Origin: Clostridiaceae bacterium DTU059
GTDB lineage: Bacteria; Bacillota; Clostridia; DSM-8532
Assembly: GCA_001512555.1 (NCBI GenBank)
Contig: LFSK01000193.1
Coordinates: forward strand, 1-44,728
Length of the DNA stretch: 44,728 nucleotides
Direction of reading: 5' to 3'
Shown: in pieces, positions 35,715-44,707 of the stretch
How positions within the stretch are numbered: position 1 is the first letter of the stretch
Layout: every line of letters starts with the position of its first letter
Notes under the pieces: model-generated
What the model was told of the DNA's origin: nothing
Databases searched by the model: none
The model's input: the letters and a program-made list of their open reading frames with translations, nothing else
Position numbers and translations under genes: made by a program

Positions 35715-36557
35715 CTAAAGTACGGCCGAGCGGTGCCGGGTTGCATGACAGCTGATGTTGACGGCCACAGGAAGCCCTGCGATATGGGTGGGATAAGCCT
35801 CAATCATGACTCCAAGAGCCGTGGCTCTGCCACCCAGGCCAGCCGGGCCTATACCAAGCATATTGATCTCCTCCAGCAACAATCTCTCCAGATCCTCAAG
35901 ATGCTTCTTCGGATTCTTTGAGCCAACCTTCCTCAATAAAGCTTTTTTGGCCAAAAGGGCACACTTTTCCATACTCCCGCCAATCCCAACTCCTACTATG
36001 ACCGGGGGGCATGGATTTGGACCTGCATTGCTGACTGTTTCCACCACAAACCGCCTTATACCTTCAACGCCATCCGATGGCTTAAGCATTTTCAATGCAC
36101 TCATGTTCTCGCTGCCAAAGCCCTTTGGCACCACATCGATCTGCAATTGATCTCCTTCCACTATGTCATAGTGTATGACCGCCGGTGTATTGTCTCCGGT
36201 ATTCTTCCTGATGATGGGGTCCTCAACTATTGAACAGCGAAGATACCCTTTTTGATAACCACGTCTTACACCTTCATTGATAGCCTCTGTGAGACTTCCA
36301 CCGGTAATTCTTACATCCTGACCCATTCTGACAAATACAACGGCCATACCAGTATCCTGGCATATGGCCATACCCTCCCCGGCAGCAATCTCGGCATTTC
36401 TGACAAGGCTTTTGAGAACTGTTTTCCCGCTTTCAGATTCCTCAAGCCTCTGTGCCTCTGTCAGGGATTCTCTGATATCATCATTAAGATAGATATTTGA
36501 ATCTATGCACAGCCTCTCAACCACATCAATGATTCGCCTGGTACTTACCTCTTTCAT
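35715..36557 (-). CDS. Class I fumarate hydratase alpha subunit
   Basis: The 280-residue protein is the N-terminal half-enzyme of the iron-sulfur (class I) fumarase or L(+)-tartrate dehydratase family. It interconverts fumarate and malate when paired with a beta subunit. Cluster-ligand cysteines fit [16 protein letters not shown] and NISCHATRH. The beta subunit usually follows directly, but here the next gene is rsmI, and no beta frame is in the window. Its start overlaps the upstream radical-SAM gene by four bases. Fumarase is more likely than tartrate dehydratase, but sequence alone does not settle it. Confidence 0.88.
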   Translation of the reverse strand: MKEVSTRRIIDVVERLCIDSNIYLNDDIRESLTEAQRLEESESGKTVLKSLVRNAEIAAGEGMAICQDTGMAVVFVRMGQDVRITGGSLTEAINEGVRRGYQKGYLRCSIVEDPIIRKNTGDNTPAVIHYDIVEGDQLQIDVVPKGFGSENMSALKMLKPSDGVEGIRRFVVETVSNAGPNPCPPVIVGVGIGGSMEKCALLAKKALLRKVGSKNPKKHLEDLERLLLEEINMLGIGPAGLGGRATALGVMIEAYPTHIAGLPVAVNISCHATRHRSAVL

Positions 36558-37618
36558 AACCTATCTCCCCCATAGAGAGCGAATACCCGGACCTGGCCGG
36601 GCAACAGATCCTCTTCTCTCACCTTGATATAAGAATATCCATATTTTTCCTTCAGCGCTTTTATATTAACTTTTTTATGTCCCAGTGTTTTCGACAGAGC
36701 ACCCTTCCAGGTATGAATTTCAATGCCCGAACAGCCCATTAGGCCGTCTTCCTCAATAATACCCATGATCCGGTTCAGAATGACCCGTGCCTCCACCATT
36801 TCACCAAAGGCCGGGTGAAATGGCCCTGCCACAACAGCATCTTCAAGGAGTTCCGAATAATGAAGCCCAATCCGGATGATCCTGATGGCAGCCTTTCTGA
36901 ATATGGGAACCATAACGGCGCACCATCTTACAGCCTCTTCAAGGGTGAGGGGTGTGTAGGAACCCGCCTTATACATTTCCTCCATTTCTGTGCCCTTAAG
37001 GACGATGGCCGGATAGATTCGAACCTGGCTGGGCGCCATTTCCACAACTTTATTTGCTGTTTCCAGTGTTTTTTCCAGGGTATCTCCGGGAAGCCCCGGC
37101 ATGATCTGAATGCCGTATTCAAATCCAAAGTCTCTTATCTGTTTAACGGCCTTAATCACATCTTCCCCGGTATGACCCCGCTTGCTCCTGGCCAGTACAT
37201 CCTCATCCATGCTCTGGACACCAAGCTCTATGATCTTCACACCATACCTTCCTAAAATGTCCAGAACCTCATGGTCTATATAGTCGGGGCGTGTTGAAAG
37301 CCTGATACTGCTCACAACACCCTTCTCCAGATACTCCCTGGCCACATCAAGATAAGCCATCATTTGATATCGGGGTATTCCTGTAAAGCTGCCCCCAAAG
37401 AAGGCAATCTCCAGATAATCCTCGCTCGATGATGTGGTCAGGTATTTCTCAATCGTCTCTCTTATATTGTCGGTAGCAACAGGATCGCATGCGCCGCTGA
37501 TTCTCCGCTGATCGCAGAATACGCAGGTGTTGGGACAACCCATGTGGGGAATAAAGATTGGTATGTTGATATGCCTGCCTTGGGCACCGCCATGATCCAT
37601 ATCTTTCCTTTGCTCCAT
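36554..37618 (-). CDS. COG1243-type radical-SAM protein
   Basis: The 354-residue protein has a radical-SAM cluster motif CPNTCVFC, the FFGGSFTGIPRYQM motif and IELGVQSMDEDVLARSKRGH, as in Elp3-related COG1243 proteins. The acetyltransferase domain of true Elp3 is missing. Related genes follow rnc in many Clostridia; a role in tRNA modification has been guessed but not shown. It starts three bases after the rnc stop and overlaps the fumarase gene by four, so the three are cotranscribed. Confidence 0.88.
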   Translation of the reverse strand: MEQRKDMDHGGAQGRHINIPIFIPHMGCPNTCVFCDQRRISGACDPVATDNIRETIEKYLTTSSSEDYLEIAFFGGSFTGIPRYQMMAYLDVAREYLEKGVVSSIRLSTRPDYIDHEVLDILGRYGVKIIELGVQSMDEDVLARSKRGHTGEDVIKAVKQIRDFGFEYGIQIMPGLPGDTLEKTLETANKVVEMAPSQVRIYPAIVLKGTEMEEMYKAGSYTPLTLEEAVRWCAVMVPIFRKAAIRIIRIGLHYSELLEDAVVAGPFHPAFGEMVEARVILNRIMGIIEEDGLMGCSGIEIHTWKGALSKTLGHKKVNIKALKEKYGYSYIKVREEDLLPGQVRVFALYGGDRL

Positions 37619-37621
37619 GTT

Positions 37622-38338
37622 TTATGACGTTTTCATGCGCTCAAGAGCCTTTTTGGCTGCTTCCTGCTCAGCTTCCTTCTTGGACTTGCCGCAGCCGGTT
37701 CCCAGAAGACGATTATCGGCATATGCCGCCATCTTGAACAATTTGTCGTGATCCGGACCGGTGGCCTCAATAAGTTTGTAATGAATCTTCATGTCTCCGG
37801 ATTTCTGAAGCTCTTCCTGAAGGCGGGTCTTGTAGTCCATGAAAAGCTCTCCTCTGACAGCCTTCTGGTAAGTATCCCCCAGCAAAAACATGATAAAGCC
37901 TTCAGCTTCGTCCATGCCGCCGTCGAGATAAATACTGCCAATTAAAGCTTCAAGACAGTCTGAAAGAATGGAAGGCCTGTTTCTCCCGCCATTGGCATCC
38001 TCTCCTTTTCCAAGAAACATGAGCTCCCCCAGACCAAGAGAACGGGCGCTCTCTGCCAGGGATGCCTCACACACGATCAGCGCCCTGGTCTTACTCATCT
38101 CTCCCTCGGACATTTCCGGATGGTTATTATACAGCATCATCCCCATCACAAAGTCAAGAATGGCGTCCCCCAGAAACTCAAGGCGTTCGTTGTTCTTAAG
38201 CCTGGGATCCAGATGGTTTTCGTTGACATAGGAACTGTGGATCAAAGCATTCAGTGCATAGTCCTTGTTCCTGTAGCAATAGCCTATTTTCTCCTCAAGC
38301 TTCTGTACCTGTTTATAGAGTTGTTCCTGTTCTGGCAA
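37622..38338 (-). CDS. rnc: Ribonuclease III
   Basis: The 238-residue enzyme cleaves double-stranded RNA in rRNA maturation and mRNA decay. The catalytic domain has the NERLEFLGDAILDFV signature and the late acidic motif DCLEALIGSIYLDGG. The C-terminal double-stranded RNA-binding domain (about 165-236) ends with GKSKKEAEQEAAKKAL. The frame is open upstream, but AGGAGG lies five bases before a TTG at 38338, so I start there. A terminator separates it from fabF. Confidence 0.95.
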   Translation of the reverse strand: MPEQEQLYKQVQKLEEKIGYCYRNKDYALNALIHSSYVNENHLDPRLKNNERLEFLGDAILDFVMGMMLYNNHPEMSEGEMSKTRALIVCEASLAESARSLGLGELMFLGKGEDANGGRNRPSILSDCLEALIGSIYLDGGMDEAEGFIMFLLGDTYQKAVRGELFMDYKTRLQEELQKSGDMKIHYKLIEATGPDHDKLFKMAAYADNRLLGTGCGKSKKEAEQEAAKKALERMKTS

Positions 38339-38400
38339 TTTGACCTCCTGAAAAACCCGGTTGCTGCGGATACGGAAAAAGCGCATATACAGCCTGTAAT

Positions 38401-38436
38401 AAAAATGGACACAATACCTCTACAGGTATTGTATCC
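38401..38436 (-). terminator. Intrinsic terminator after fabF
   Basis: On the minus strand a thirteen-pair stem with one G-U (38436-38424 with 38419-38407) has a four-base loop and is followed by ATTTTTATT. It ends the fatty acid transcript before rnc. Confidence 0.85.
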
Positions 38437-38494
38437 ATTATTTTATCACAAGTATTACAGCGATTCCAATGCTGACAGTACCATGTCAGAATCA

Positions 38495-39745
38495 TTACCC
38501 ACCTGATAAACCCTCATATCTCTTAAAGATCAGAACGCCGTTATGCCCGCCAAAACCAAGGGCATTGGAGAGGGCATACTCAACCTGCTTTTTTCGCCCC
38601 ACATTGGGGATGTAGTCAAGATCACATTCCGGATCCTGGTTGTTCAGATTAATGGTTGGAGGAAGGAAACCATCACGAAGGGACATAACCGTGATAACAG
38701 CCTCAATACCACCGGCAGCACCCAAGAGATGTCCCGTCATGGATTTGGTGGAACTGACCGATACGTTTTGGGCGTGTTTTCCCAGCACCCTCTTGATAAC
38801 TGCCGATTCCATGGGATCGTTGAGGGGAGTACTGGTACCGTGGGCATTAATGTAGCCAAGCTGCTCCGGCTCTATTCCGGCATCCTCCAAAGCCATCTGC
38901 ATACAGCGGACACCCGCATCACCATCGGGGGATGGGGCCGTGATATGGTAGGCGTCACAGGTGCATCCATAGCCTACCAACTCTGCAAGGATATTGGCTC
39001 CGCGGTTTTTAGCATGTTCATACTCCTCAAGAATCAGTATTCCCGCTCCCTCACCCATGACAAAACCATCACGATCCTTATCAAATGGCCTGCAAGCCGT
39101 GTTAGGATCTTCATTTTCAGTCATAGCTCTGGATGCACAGAAACCCACAAATCCCAGTGGAGTTATGGAAGCCTCGCTTCCGCCCGTTATCATCACATCT
39201 GCATAACCATTCTGAATGACGCGCATGGCATCTCCAATGGAATGATTAGCAGTGGCACATGCTGTTACAACACAGGCGTTGTAACCCTTGAATCCATAGC
39301 GGATAGCCACCTGGCCTGATGCCATATTGGCAATCATCATAGGCACAAAGAACGGGCTCACCCGCTTGGGTCCCTTTTCGAACAGTACTCTGCAGTTGTT
39401 TTCCAGGGTCTCTATTCCGCCAATACCCGACCCGATCAGAACGCCTGCCCGGTAAGGATCCATTTTTGCAGCATCAAGGCCAGCCATGTCAATAGCCTGC
39501 TGGGCGGCAACAATGGCGTATTGGGAAAACAAGTCCATCCTCTTCGCGTCTTTTTTGTCAATATAGGCACTGGGGTCAAAATCATCGATCTGGGCTGCAA
39601 CCTTGGTGCTGAAATCGGTAGTATCGAACTTTGTTACAGTGCTGATACCGTTTTTGCCTTCCTTAACAGAATTCCAAAAAGTATCTATATCCTTACCGAG
39701 CGAATGGACTACGCCCATCCCTGTTATGACTACTCGTTTTTTCAT
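38495..39745 (-). CDS. fabF: Beta-ketoacyl-ACP synthase II
   Basis: The 416-residue enzyme condenses acyl-ACP with malonyl-ACP in chain elongation. The catalytic Cys163 lies in TACATANHSIGDAMR, and the two histidines are in INAHGTSTPLND and SMTGHLLGAAGG. The start MKKRVVITGMGVV is typical. I chose the ATG at 39745 because AGGAGG lies nine bases upstream; an ATG two codons earlier is too close and the longer frame to 39814 has no site. It is separated from acpP by a terminator (39889-39927). Confidence 0.95.
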   Translation of the reverse strand: MKKRVVITGMGVVHSLGKDIDTFWNSVKEGKNGISTVTKFDTTDFSTKVAAQIDDFDPSAYIDKKDAKRMDLFSQYAIVAAQQAIDMAGLDAAKMDPYRAGVLIGSGIGGIETLENNCRVLFEKGPKRVSPFFVPMMIANMASGQVAIRYGFKGYNACVVTACATANHSIGDAMRVIQNGYADVMITGGSEASITPLGFVGFCASRAMTENEDPNTACRPFDKDRDGFVMGEGAGILILEEYEHAKNRGANILAELVGYGCTCDAYHITAPSPDGDAGVRCMQMALEDAGIEPEQLGYINAHGTSTPLNDPMESAVIKRVLGKHAQNVSVSSTKSMTGHLLGAAGGIEAVITVMSLRDGFLPPTINLNNQDPECDLDYIPNVGRKKQVEYALSNALGFGGHNGVLIFKRYEGLSGG

Positions 39746-39888
39746 AAACATTGACCTCCTGAAAATCCTGCAATGGCGAGTTAATAAAGATCTAGCCATG
39801 ATCCGCGCCGCCACCGCACAAGAAGAATGAGAATTCCGGTCATTAAGCTTTTGAATGGGACGAAAACCAGTAGAAGCCAGGCCGGTAT

Positions 39889-39927
39889 AAAAAGAGTCCC
39901 AACCAAATTCAAGTTGGGACTCTTTTT
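39889..39927 (-). terminator. Intrinsic terminator between acpP and fabF
   Basis: A perfect ten-pair stem, GAGTCCCAAC with GTTGGGACTC (39894-39903 and 39913-39922), has T-runs on both strands (39893-39889 on minus, 39923-39927 on plus). On the minus strand it follows acpP and precedes fabF. Confidence 0.85.
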
Positions 39928-39948
39928 ATTCCTTTTTTGAATCATTGA

Positions 39949-40176
39949 TCATTGATGAGCCTTAATGTATTCAACCGCATCACCGACGGTTGTTATCTTT
40001 TCTGCTTCCTTGTCTGGTATTTCCAAATCAAACTCCTCTTCGAGAGCCATTATAAGCTCAACGATATCGAGTGAATCTGCTCCGAGATCATCGATAAAAG
40101 AAGCTTCCATCTTTACTTCGCTTTCATCAACGCCCAGCTGTTCAACAATGATATCCTTCACCTTGTTAAATACCAC
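39949..40176 (-). CDS. acpP: Acyl carrier protein
   Basis: The 75-residue protein carries growing acyl chains on phosphopantetheine. The attachment site is Ser35 in [13 protein letters not shown], and the protein is acidic as expected. I chose a GTG at 40176, giving [16 protein letters not shown], because AAGGGGG ends eight bases before it. A GTG at 40185 abuts the same site. It lies 67 bases after the fabG stop and is followed by a strong terminator. Confidence 0.95.
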   Translation of the reverse strand: MVFNKVKDIIVEQLGVDESEVKMEASFIDDLGADSLDIVELIMALEEEFDLEIPDKEAEKITTVGDAVEYIKAHQ

Positions 40177-40243
40177 ACTGTTCACCCCCTTCCAGACAGG
40201 AATTGGCTGTACCTAAATATTATCGCTATCTTAAGAAATAATA

Positions 40244-40987
40244 TTACATATAAAGTCCACCGTCAATATTAATTACCTGCCCCGTAATATATTGAGCCCC
40301 GTCGGAGGCGAGAAACACAGCTAGATCAGCCACATCGGAAGTCGTCCCAGGCCTTCCGAGGGGAATGCTCCTTATGTAGTTTTCCTTAACCTCCTCAGGG
40401 AGTGAACCCGTCATCTCAGTCTCAATGAAGCCGGGTGCGATGGCATTACAGGTAATACCCCTGCGGGCGTATTCCTTGGCCACCGATTTGGTAAAGCCTA
40501 TCAAGCCAGCTTTTGAAGCAGCATAATTGGCCTGACTGGAATTACCCGTGCGCCCAACCACCGAAGATACATTGATGATGGTGCCCCGCTTCTTTTTCAT
40601 CATGATTTTAACAGCTGCTTTGGTCAGGAAAAAGGCGCTTTTCAAGTTGATGTTCATCACATCATCCCAATCCTCTTCCTCCATCTTGATGAGCAGCTTG
40701 TCGCGGGTTATTCCGGCATTATTCACCAGAACTTCCAGACTTCCAAAGGCTGCAAGGGTCTGATCAATGAGAGCCTGTGCGGTCTCCGGCTCAGTCAGGT
40801 TCCCGACAAAACCGGAAGCACTGTAACCCTTGCTTTTTAAATCGTTCACCATATCATGGACTCTGTCGGTTGTACCGCAAATCATGACATTGGCACCAAG
40901 TTCAGCGAACCTTGTTGCGATTCCCTTTCCGATCCCTCTGGTGGATCCTGTGACAATAACCGTCTTTCCTGAAAATTTCATGCTCAC
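40244..40987 (-). CDS. fabG: 3-oxoacyl-ACP reductase
   Basis: The 247-residue short-chain dehydrogenase reduces 3-ketoacyl-ACP with NADPH. It has the nucleotide motif TGSTRGIGKGIA, the NNAG motif, the catalytic SSVVGRTGNSSQANYAASKAG block (Ser, Tyr, Lys), seen here in pieces, and the C-terminal GQVINIDGGLYM. The GTG at 40987 has AGGA six bases upstream. It starts three bases after the fabD stop. Confidence 0.96.
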   Translation of the reverse strand: MSMKFSGKTVIVTGSTRGIGKGIATRFAELGANVMICGTTDRVHDMVNDLKSKGYSASGFVGNLTEPETAQALIDQTLAAFGSLEVLVNNAGITRDKLLIKMEEEDWDDVMNINLKSAFFLTKAAVKIMMKKKRGTIINVSSVVGRTGNSSQANYAASKAGLIGFTKSVAKEYARRGITCNAIAPGFIETEMTGSLPEEVKENYIRSIPLGRPGTTSDVADLAVFLASDGAQYITGQVINIDGGLYM

Positions 40988-40990
40988 ACA

Positions 40991-41926
40991 CTATCCTTTC
41001 AGAATCTCCAGGGTCTTATCCAGAGATGCCTTGTCTTCCACATTCAATGTCCTGAGCCCCCTGTCTATCTTTTTGACAAAACCGCTCAGAACCTTGCCTG
41101 GTCCTATCTCAACAAATGTATCCACTCCGGCGTCAATCATGGTGCGGACGCTGTCCTCCCAGAATACCGACTTACTTACCTGCTGAACCAACAGATCCTT
41201 CACCTGATCCTCCGAGGGTATGACCTTTCCTGTCACATTAGCCACAACGGGAATGGTCATAGGGTTAACAGCAACGTCTTCCAGCACTGTTCTCAATTTT
41301 TTGCCGGCCGGTTCCAGCATGACACAATGGAAGGGGGCGCTGACATTTAGCAGCACTGCGCGCTTCGCACCTCTTTCTGTAGCTATTTTGATGGCTTCAT
41401 CAATAGCTGCAGTCTCACCCGCAAGAACAATCTGTCCCGGACAATTGAAATTGGCAGGCCCGATGACGCCAGCACTCTGGGCCATCTCACATATATCTAT
41501 AACTTCCTCACGGCTAAGCCCCAATATGGCCGCCATAGCCCCAAGCCCTACGGGAACCGCATCCTGCATATATTTCCCACGTTTTCTGACTACTCTAACC
41601 GCGTCCTCAAAGGAGAAGGTTCCTGCCAGAACATGTGCTCCATATTCGCCAAGACTTAACCCGGCAGTATAATCAGGCTTGATACCGGCCTCCAGAAGAG
41701 GCATAAGGCATGCTATGCTGGCAGTAAGTATGGCGGGCTGGGTATTCTCTGTGATGGTAAGGGTTTCGTCATCACCATGGAAGATCATCTCTCTTATATC
41801 AAAGCCCAGGGCATTATTGGCACGCTCGAAAATATCCGCCGCCGCTGGGTACAGTTCTGAGATCTCCTTAGCCATCCCTATATATTGGGCTCCCTGCCCG
41901 GGAAATATAAAAGCAATCTTACCCAA
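40991..41926 (-). CDS. fabD: Malonyl-CoA-ACP transacylase
   Basis: The 311-residue enzyme moves malonyl groups from CoA to ACP. It has FPGQGAQYIGM, the nucleophile Ser91 in AGLSLGEYGAH, and the catalytic His in VSAPFHCVML. QVVN-like motif residues fit NVTGKVIPSEDQ. The start is a TTG with GGGAGG upstream. It lies 30 bases after fabH; the fabK gene that many Clostridia carry at this point is absent. Confidence 0.96.
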   Translation of the reverse strand: MGKIAFIFPGQGAQYIGMAKEISELYPAAADIFERANNALGFDIREMIFHGDDETLTITENTQPAILTASIACLMPLLEAGIKPDYTAGLSLGEYGAHVLAGTFSFEDAVRVVRKRGKYMQDAVPVGLGAMAAILGLSREEVIDICEMAQSAGVIGPANFNCPGQIVLAGETAAIDEAIKIATERGAKRAVLLNVSAPFHCVMLEPAGKKLRTVLEDVAVNPMTIPVVANVTGKVIPSEDQVKDLLVQQVSKSVFWEDSVRTMIDAGVDTFVEIGPGKVLSGFVKKIDRGLRTLNVEDKASLDKTLEILKG

Positions 41927-41955
41927 AACTCATCCTCCCTTCAGGTATTCAGGCA

Positions 41956-42951
41956 TCACTTGGACCACTGGAGCAGCATGGCTCCATAGGTCAGGCCACC
42001 GCCGAATGCCACAAGCACAATTTTGTCGCCCTTTTTCAGTCTACCTGCCTTTGAAGCCTCATCAAGACATACCGGTATACTGGCGGCGGATATGTTGCCT
42101 GTATGCTCCAGGTTGGAATACACCTTCTCTATTGGGTATTCCAGCCGTTTGACAGCATTCTTAAGTATCCTGGCATTGGCCTGGTGGGGAAAGATATGAT
42201 CCAGATCACCCACAGAGAGTTGTGCATCGGATACCACCCTGAGGGTCGCCTCAGCCATTATCCGGGCGGCAAAGGTAAATACCTCGCTGCCGTCCATCCA
42301 AATCACCTGTTTCTTGCCCTCGTTGCGCTTTTCCCTGTCTTCCTCGGTGGAGTACAGGCACGGTATGGTCAGATTATGCCCCAGCTCACCATATGCGCCG
42401 GCGGTACACCCAATAATCCCTGCACTGTCTTCAACCCTTCCTACAACAGTGGCTCCGGCACCGTCCCCAAACAGAACACAGGTCTTCCGGTCCTGGTAGT
42501 CGGTCACCCTGCTCAGGGCTTCTGCCGCCACAACCAGAACATATCTGCAGGCTCCATTTTCGATGAACTGTTGGGCAACATTGAGAGCATAGACAAAGCC
42601 AGTACAAGCTGCATTCATATCAAATGCCGGCACCCCGCTAAGTTGCAGTTCTTTCTGAACAGAGCATGCCAGGTTCGGGGTCAGATAATCGGGTGTGAGT
42701 GTGGCTGCTATAATCAGCTCTATCTCTTCTTTGACAATACCCGCATCGTGTATGGCATTTTCAGCAGCTCTGGCAGCAAGCTTTGCAAGGGGCAAATCAT
42801 CATCAATGATCCTGCGTTCGCGTATCCCGGTTCTCTTTGTGATCCATTCATCGGATGTTTCAACAATATTTTCCAGTTCAGCATTAGTCAGCTTCCTTTC
42901 GGGAAGACAGCTGCCCGTACCCAAGATGCCAGCTTTATAAAGCTTCGTCAT
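41956..42951 (-). CDS. fabH: Beta-ketoacyl-ACP synthase III
   Basis: The 331-residue enzyme starts fatty acid synthesis by condensing a short acyl-CoA with malonyl-ACP. The catalytic triad is Cys116 in NAACTGFVYAL, His in IFPHQANARI and Asn in EHTGNISAAS. I chose the ATG at 42951 because GGAGG lies five to six bases upstream; the frame is open to 43011 without such a site. The start overlaps plsX by 17 bases. Confidence 0.96.
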   Translation of the reverse strand: MTKLYKAGILGTGSCLPERKLTNAELENIVETSDEWITKRTGIRERRIIDDDLPLAKLAARAAENAIHDAGIVKEEIELIIAATLTPDYLTPNLACSVQKELQLSGVPAFDMNAACTGFVYALNVAQQFIENGACRYVLVVAAEALSRVTDYQDRKTCVLFGDGAGATVVGRVEDSAGIIGCTAGAYGELGHNLTIPCLYSTEEDREKRNEGKKQVIWMDGSEVFTFAARIMAEATLRVVSDAQLSVGDLDHIFPHQANARILKNAVKRLEYPIEKVYSNLEHTGNISAASIPVCLDEASKAGRLKKGDKIVLVAFGGGLTYGAMLLQWSK

Positions 42952-43960
42952 AAGCACCTCCGACTTCCATTTTGGAGAATATGTTTCGTATTTGTTCCAG
43001 AACGGTAACACATGCCGAACTACATGCTTTAATGATAGTATTTTTAAAGGCCTTTGCCTTGGAATTGCCGTGACATTTATAGATGATTCCGTTGACTCCC
43101 AGGATGGGGGTTCCGCCCACTTCCTCAGGATCTATCTGTTTTTTTAGCTTTTTTAATTCGTGCCTTATCATTAAAAAGCTGATCTTGGAGGCCAGGCTCA
43201 TGGAGTAGATGCGCTTGAGGTAATCCATAAAAAATCTTCCCGTGCCCTCCATAACCTTGAGCATGGCATTACCCGTCAGCCCATCGCATACCACAACGTC
43301 TACCTTTCCCTCGGTTATATCCCTTCCTTCAACATTACCAATAAAATTGAGGTTGGAATTCTTAAGAAGATCATAGGCCTGTTTGAGAGCATTATTCCCC
43401 TTGTTCTCCTCGGTTCCCACATTCACAAGACCAACTCTAGGGCTCTCCACACCGAACATCCTCTTCATATACTCTGTGCCCATTATCCCAAACTGCATAT
43501 AGTTGATGGGCTTTATTTGAGTATTCATCCCGGCATCGATGATCATGGTGTTTTTCCCGCCCTCCGAAGGTACAACGGGAGCCAGTGCAGGTCTTACAAC
43601 ACCTTTCATGCGGCCGGTGATGAGTAGTGATCCGGCTAAAAGGGCGCCGGTGCTCCCTGCTGAAATAAAGGCATCCCCTTCTTTATCCTTCATCTTTTTA
43701 AGGCCGATTACAATGGATGAATTCTGCTTCTTCTTTATGGCCTCAGTAGGCGTATCGTTATTTGTAATCTCTTCCTTGGCATCAGTGATAAAAAGCCTGG
43801 AGGCGTCGTATGAACGCTTCTTCAGACATTTCTCGATCTTTTTCCTGTCTCCTATCAATTCGATTTCGACTGTCTTATTGATGCTCAATGCTTCCAGACA
43901 ACCCTTTACAACTTCTTCCGGAGCATTGTCCCCACCCATGGCATCCACAATAATTCTCAA
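42935..43960 (-). CDS. plsX: Phosphate acyltransferase PlsX
   Basis: The 341-residue enzyme converts acyl-ACP to acyl-phosphate, the first step from fatty acid synthesis to phospholipids. The start MRIIVDAMGGDNAPEEVVKG and the motifs SAGSTGALLAGSL and NVEGRDITEGKVDVVVCDG are diagnostic. I chose a TTG at 43960, nine bases after AAGGAG; a TTG at 43969 abuts that site. It lies 71 bases after fapR in the usual Firmicute order. Confidence 0.95.
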   Translation of the reverse strand: MRIIVDAMGGDNAPEEVVKGCLEALSINKTVEIELIGDRKKIEKCLKKRSYDASRLFITDAKEEITNNDTPTEAIKKKQNSSIVIGLKKMKDKEGDAFISAGSTGALLAGSLLITGRMKGVVRPALAPVVPSEGGKNTMIIDAGMNTQIKPINYMQFGIMGTEYMKRMFGVESPRVGLVNVGTEENKGNNALKQAYDLLKNSNLNFIGNVEGRDITEGKVDVVVCDGLTGNAMLKVMEGTGRFFMDYLKRIYSMSLASKISFLMIRHELKKLKKQIDPEEVGGTPILGVNGIIYKCHGNSKAKAFKNTIIKACSSACVTVLEQIRNIFSKMEVGGAYDEAL

Positions 43961-44031
43961 GACGGTCAACTCCTTACCTCGGTTATGCTGTATTTCTATG
44001 AATCCATTGTTTCCATATTACCCGATTTTTT

Positions 44032-44592
44032 TCAAATTGCCACCAGAATAAATTTGCCGCGGAAGACTTCAACCTGCTTGTTATAGATCATCACCCAAAC
44101 AATAAATTTACCCTTATCACGTTTTTCCTTTACTGTAACTTTTGCAACAAGCTTGCTTCCTGAGTAGACCGGTTTCTTGTATTTAATATTTGCTACGCCC
44201 ACAAGGGCTACGTCAGCATCGATAACCGAAATGGCAATGGATTCGGCCATTGAGTATATATAATGACCCCTTACAATTTTGGAATGGGCAAAGACCATCT
44301 GATCGGTGGTATCCAGAACAGAGATGGCGCTTTCCCCGAGATTCAACTCCACAATCTCTCCAATAATATCATCAGCCTGGAGGGAGCGCACCTTATTGTG
44401 GTTTCTGGATGCCATTTCCTTAATTCGCTGTCTGAGTTCGGGAACACCCAGTTCCAGACGGTCCAGCCTCACCGTGGGAACACTGACATTTAATATCTCG
44501 GCTATTTCTTCATCGGTCAGAAAAGGATCCTCCCTAAGGGTTGCTGTCAATCGTTCATGTCTTTCCTGTTTCGCTTTTGAATCTCTACTCAA
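44032..44592 (-). CDS. fapR: Fatty acid and phospholipid synthesis repressor FapR
   Basis: The 186-residue regulator has an N-terminal helix-turn-helix (about residues 10-60, with FLTDEEIAEILNVSVPTVRLDRLELG, seen in pieces) and a C-terminal hotdog domain that binds malonyl-CoA in Bacillus. Malonyl-CoA relieves repression of lipid genes. I chose a TTG at 44592, six bases after AGGTG, giving MSRDSKAKQERHERL; a GTG at 44601 has no room for a site. A FapR-like operator lies in its own leader (44611-44627), so autoregulation is likely. Confidence 0.95.
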   Translation of the reverse strand: MSRDSKAKQERHERLTATLREDPFLTDEEIAEILNVSVPTVRLDRLELGVPELRQRIKEMASRNHNKVRSLQADDIIGEIVELNLGESAISVLDTTDQMVFAHSKIVRGHYIYSMAESIAISVIDADVALVGVANIKYKKPVYSGSKLVAKVTVKEKRDKGKFIVWVMIYNKQVEVFRGKFILVAI

Positions 44593-44610
44593 ATCGCTCA
44601 CCTGTCATAA

Positions 44611-44627
44611 TTATTACCAGATAATAA
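44611..44627 (-). promoter_or_regulatory. FapR operator
   Basis: The site reads TTATTATCTGGTAATAA on the minus strand. It is a perfect 6-5-6 inverted repeat, and it matches 13 of 17 positions of the Bacillus consensus TTAGTACCTGATACTAA. It lies about 11 bases downstream of the -10 element. Confidence 0.7.
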
Positions 44628-44638
44628 ATTCTGTTGAT

Positions 44639-44667
44639 AGTATATATGATTTTCGATTGGGTTGCAA
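44639..44667 (-). promoter_or_regulatory. Promoter for the fapR-plsX-fab operon
   Basis: On the minus strand TTGCAA (44667-44662) and TATACT (44644-44639) are separated by 17 bases. The FapR operator lies in the early transcribed region. Confidence 0.7.
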
Positions 44668-44681
44668 TACCATGTTTATAT

Positions 44682-44707
44682 CTGTCAGAATGGTTTTTGA
44701 CTGACAG
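44682..44707. repeat. Short inverted repeat at right edge
   Basis: CTGTCAG (44682-44688) and CTGACAG (44701-44707) can pair around a 12-base loop. It may be the remains of a terminator of a gene beyond the window edge. Nothing else is seen in the last 60 bases. Confidence 0.25.

Noticed and set aside
38543-39319. 258-codon plus-strand frame opposite fabF
   Set aside because: It lies wholly within fabF on the opposite strand and has no independent support.
42103-43008. 301-codon plus-strand frame opposite fabH
   Set aside because: fabH is unmistakable on the minus strand; the plus frame is a codon-bias shadow.
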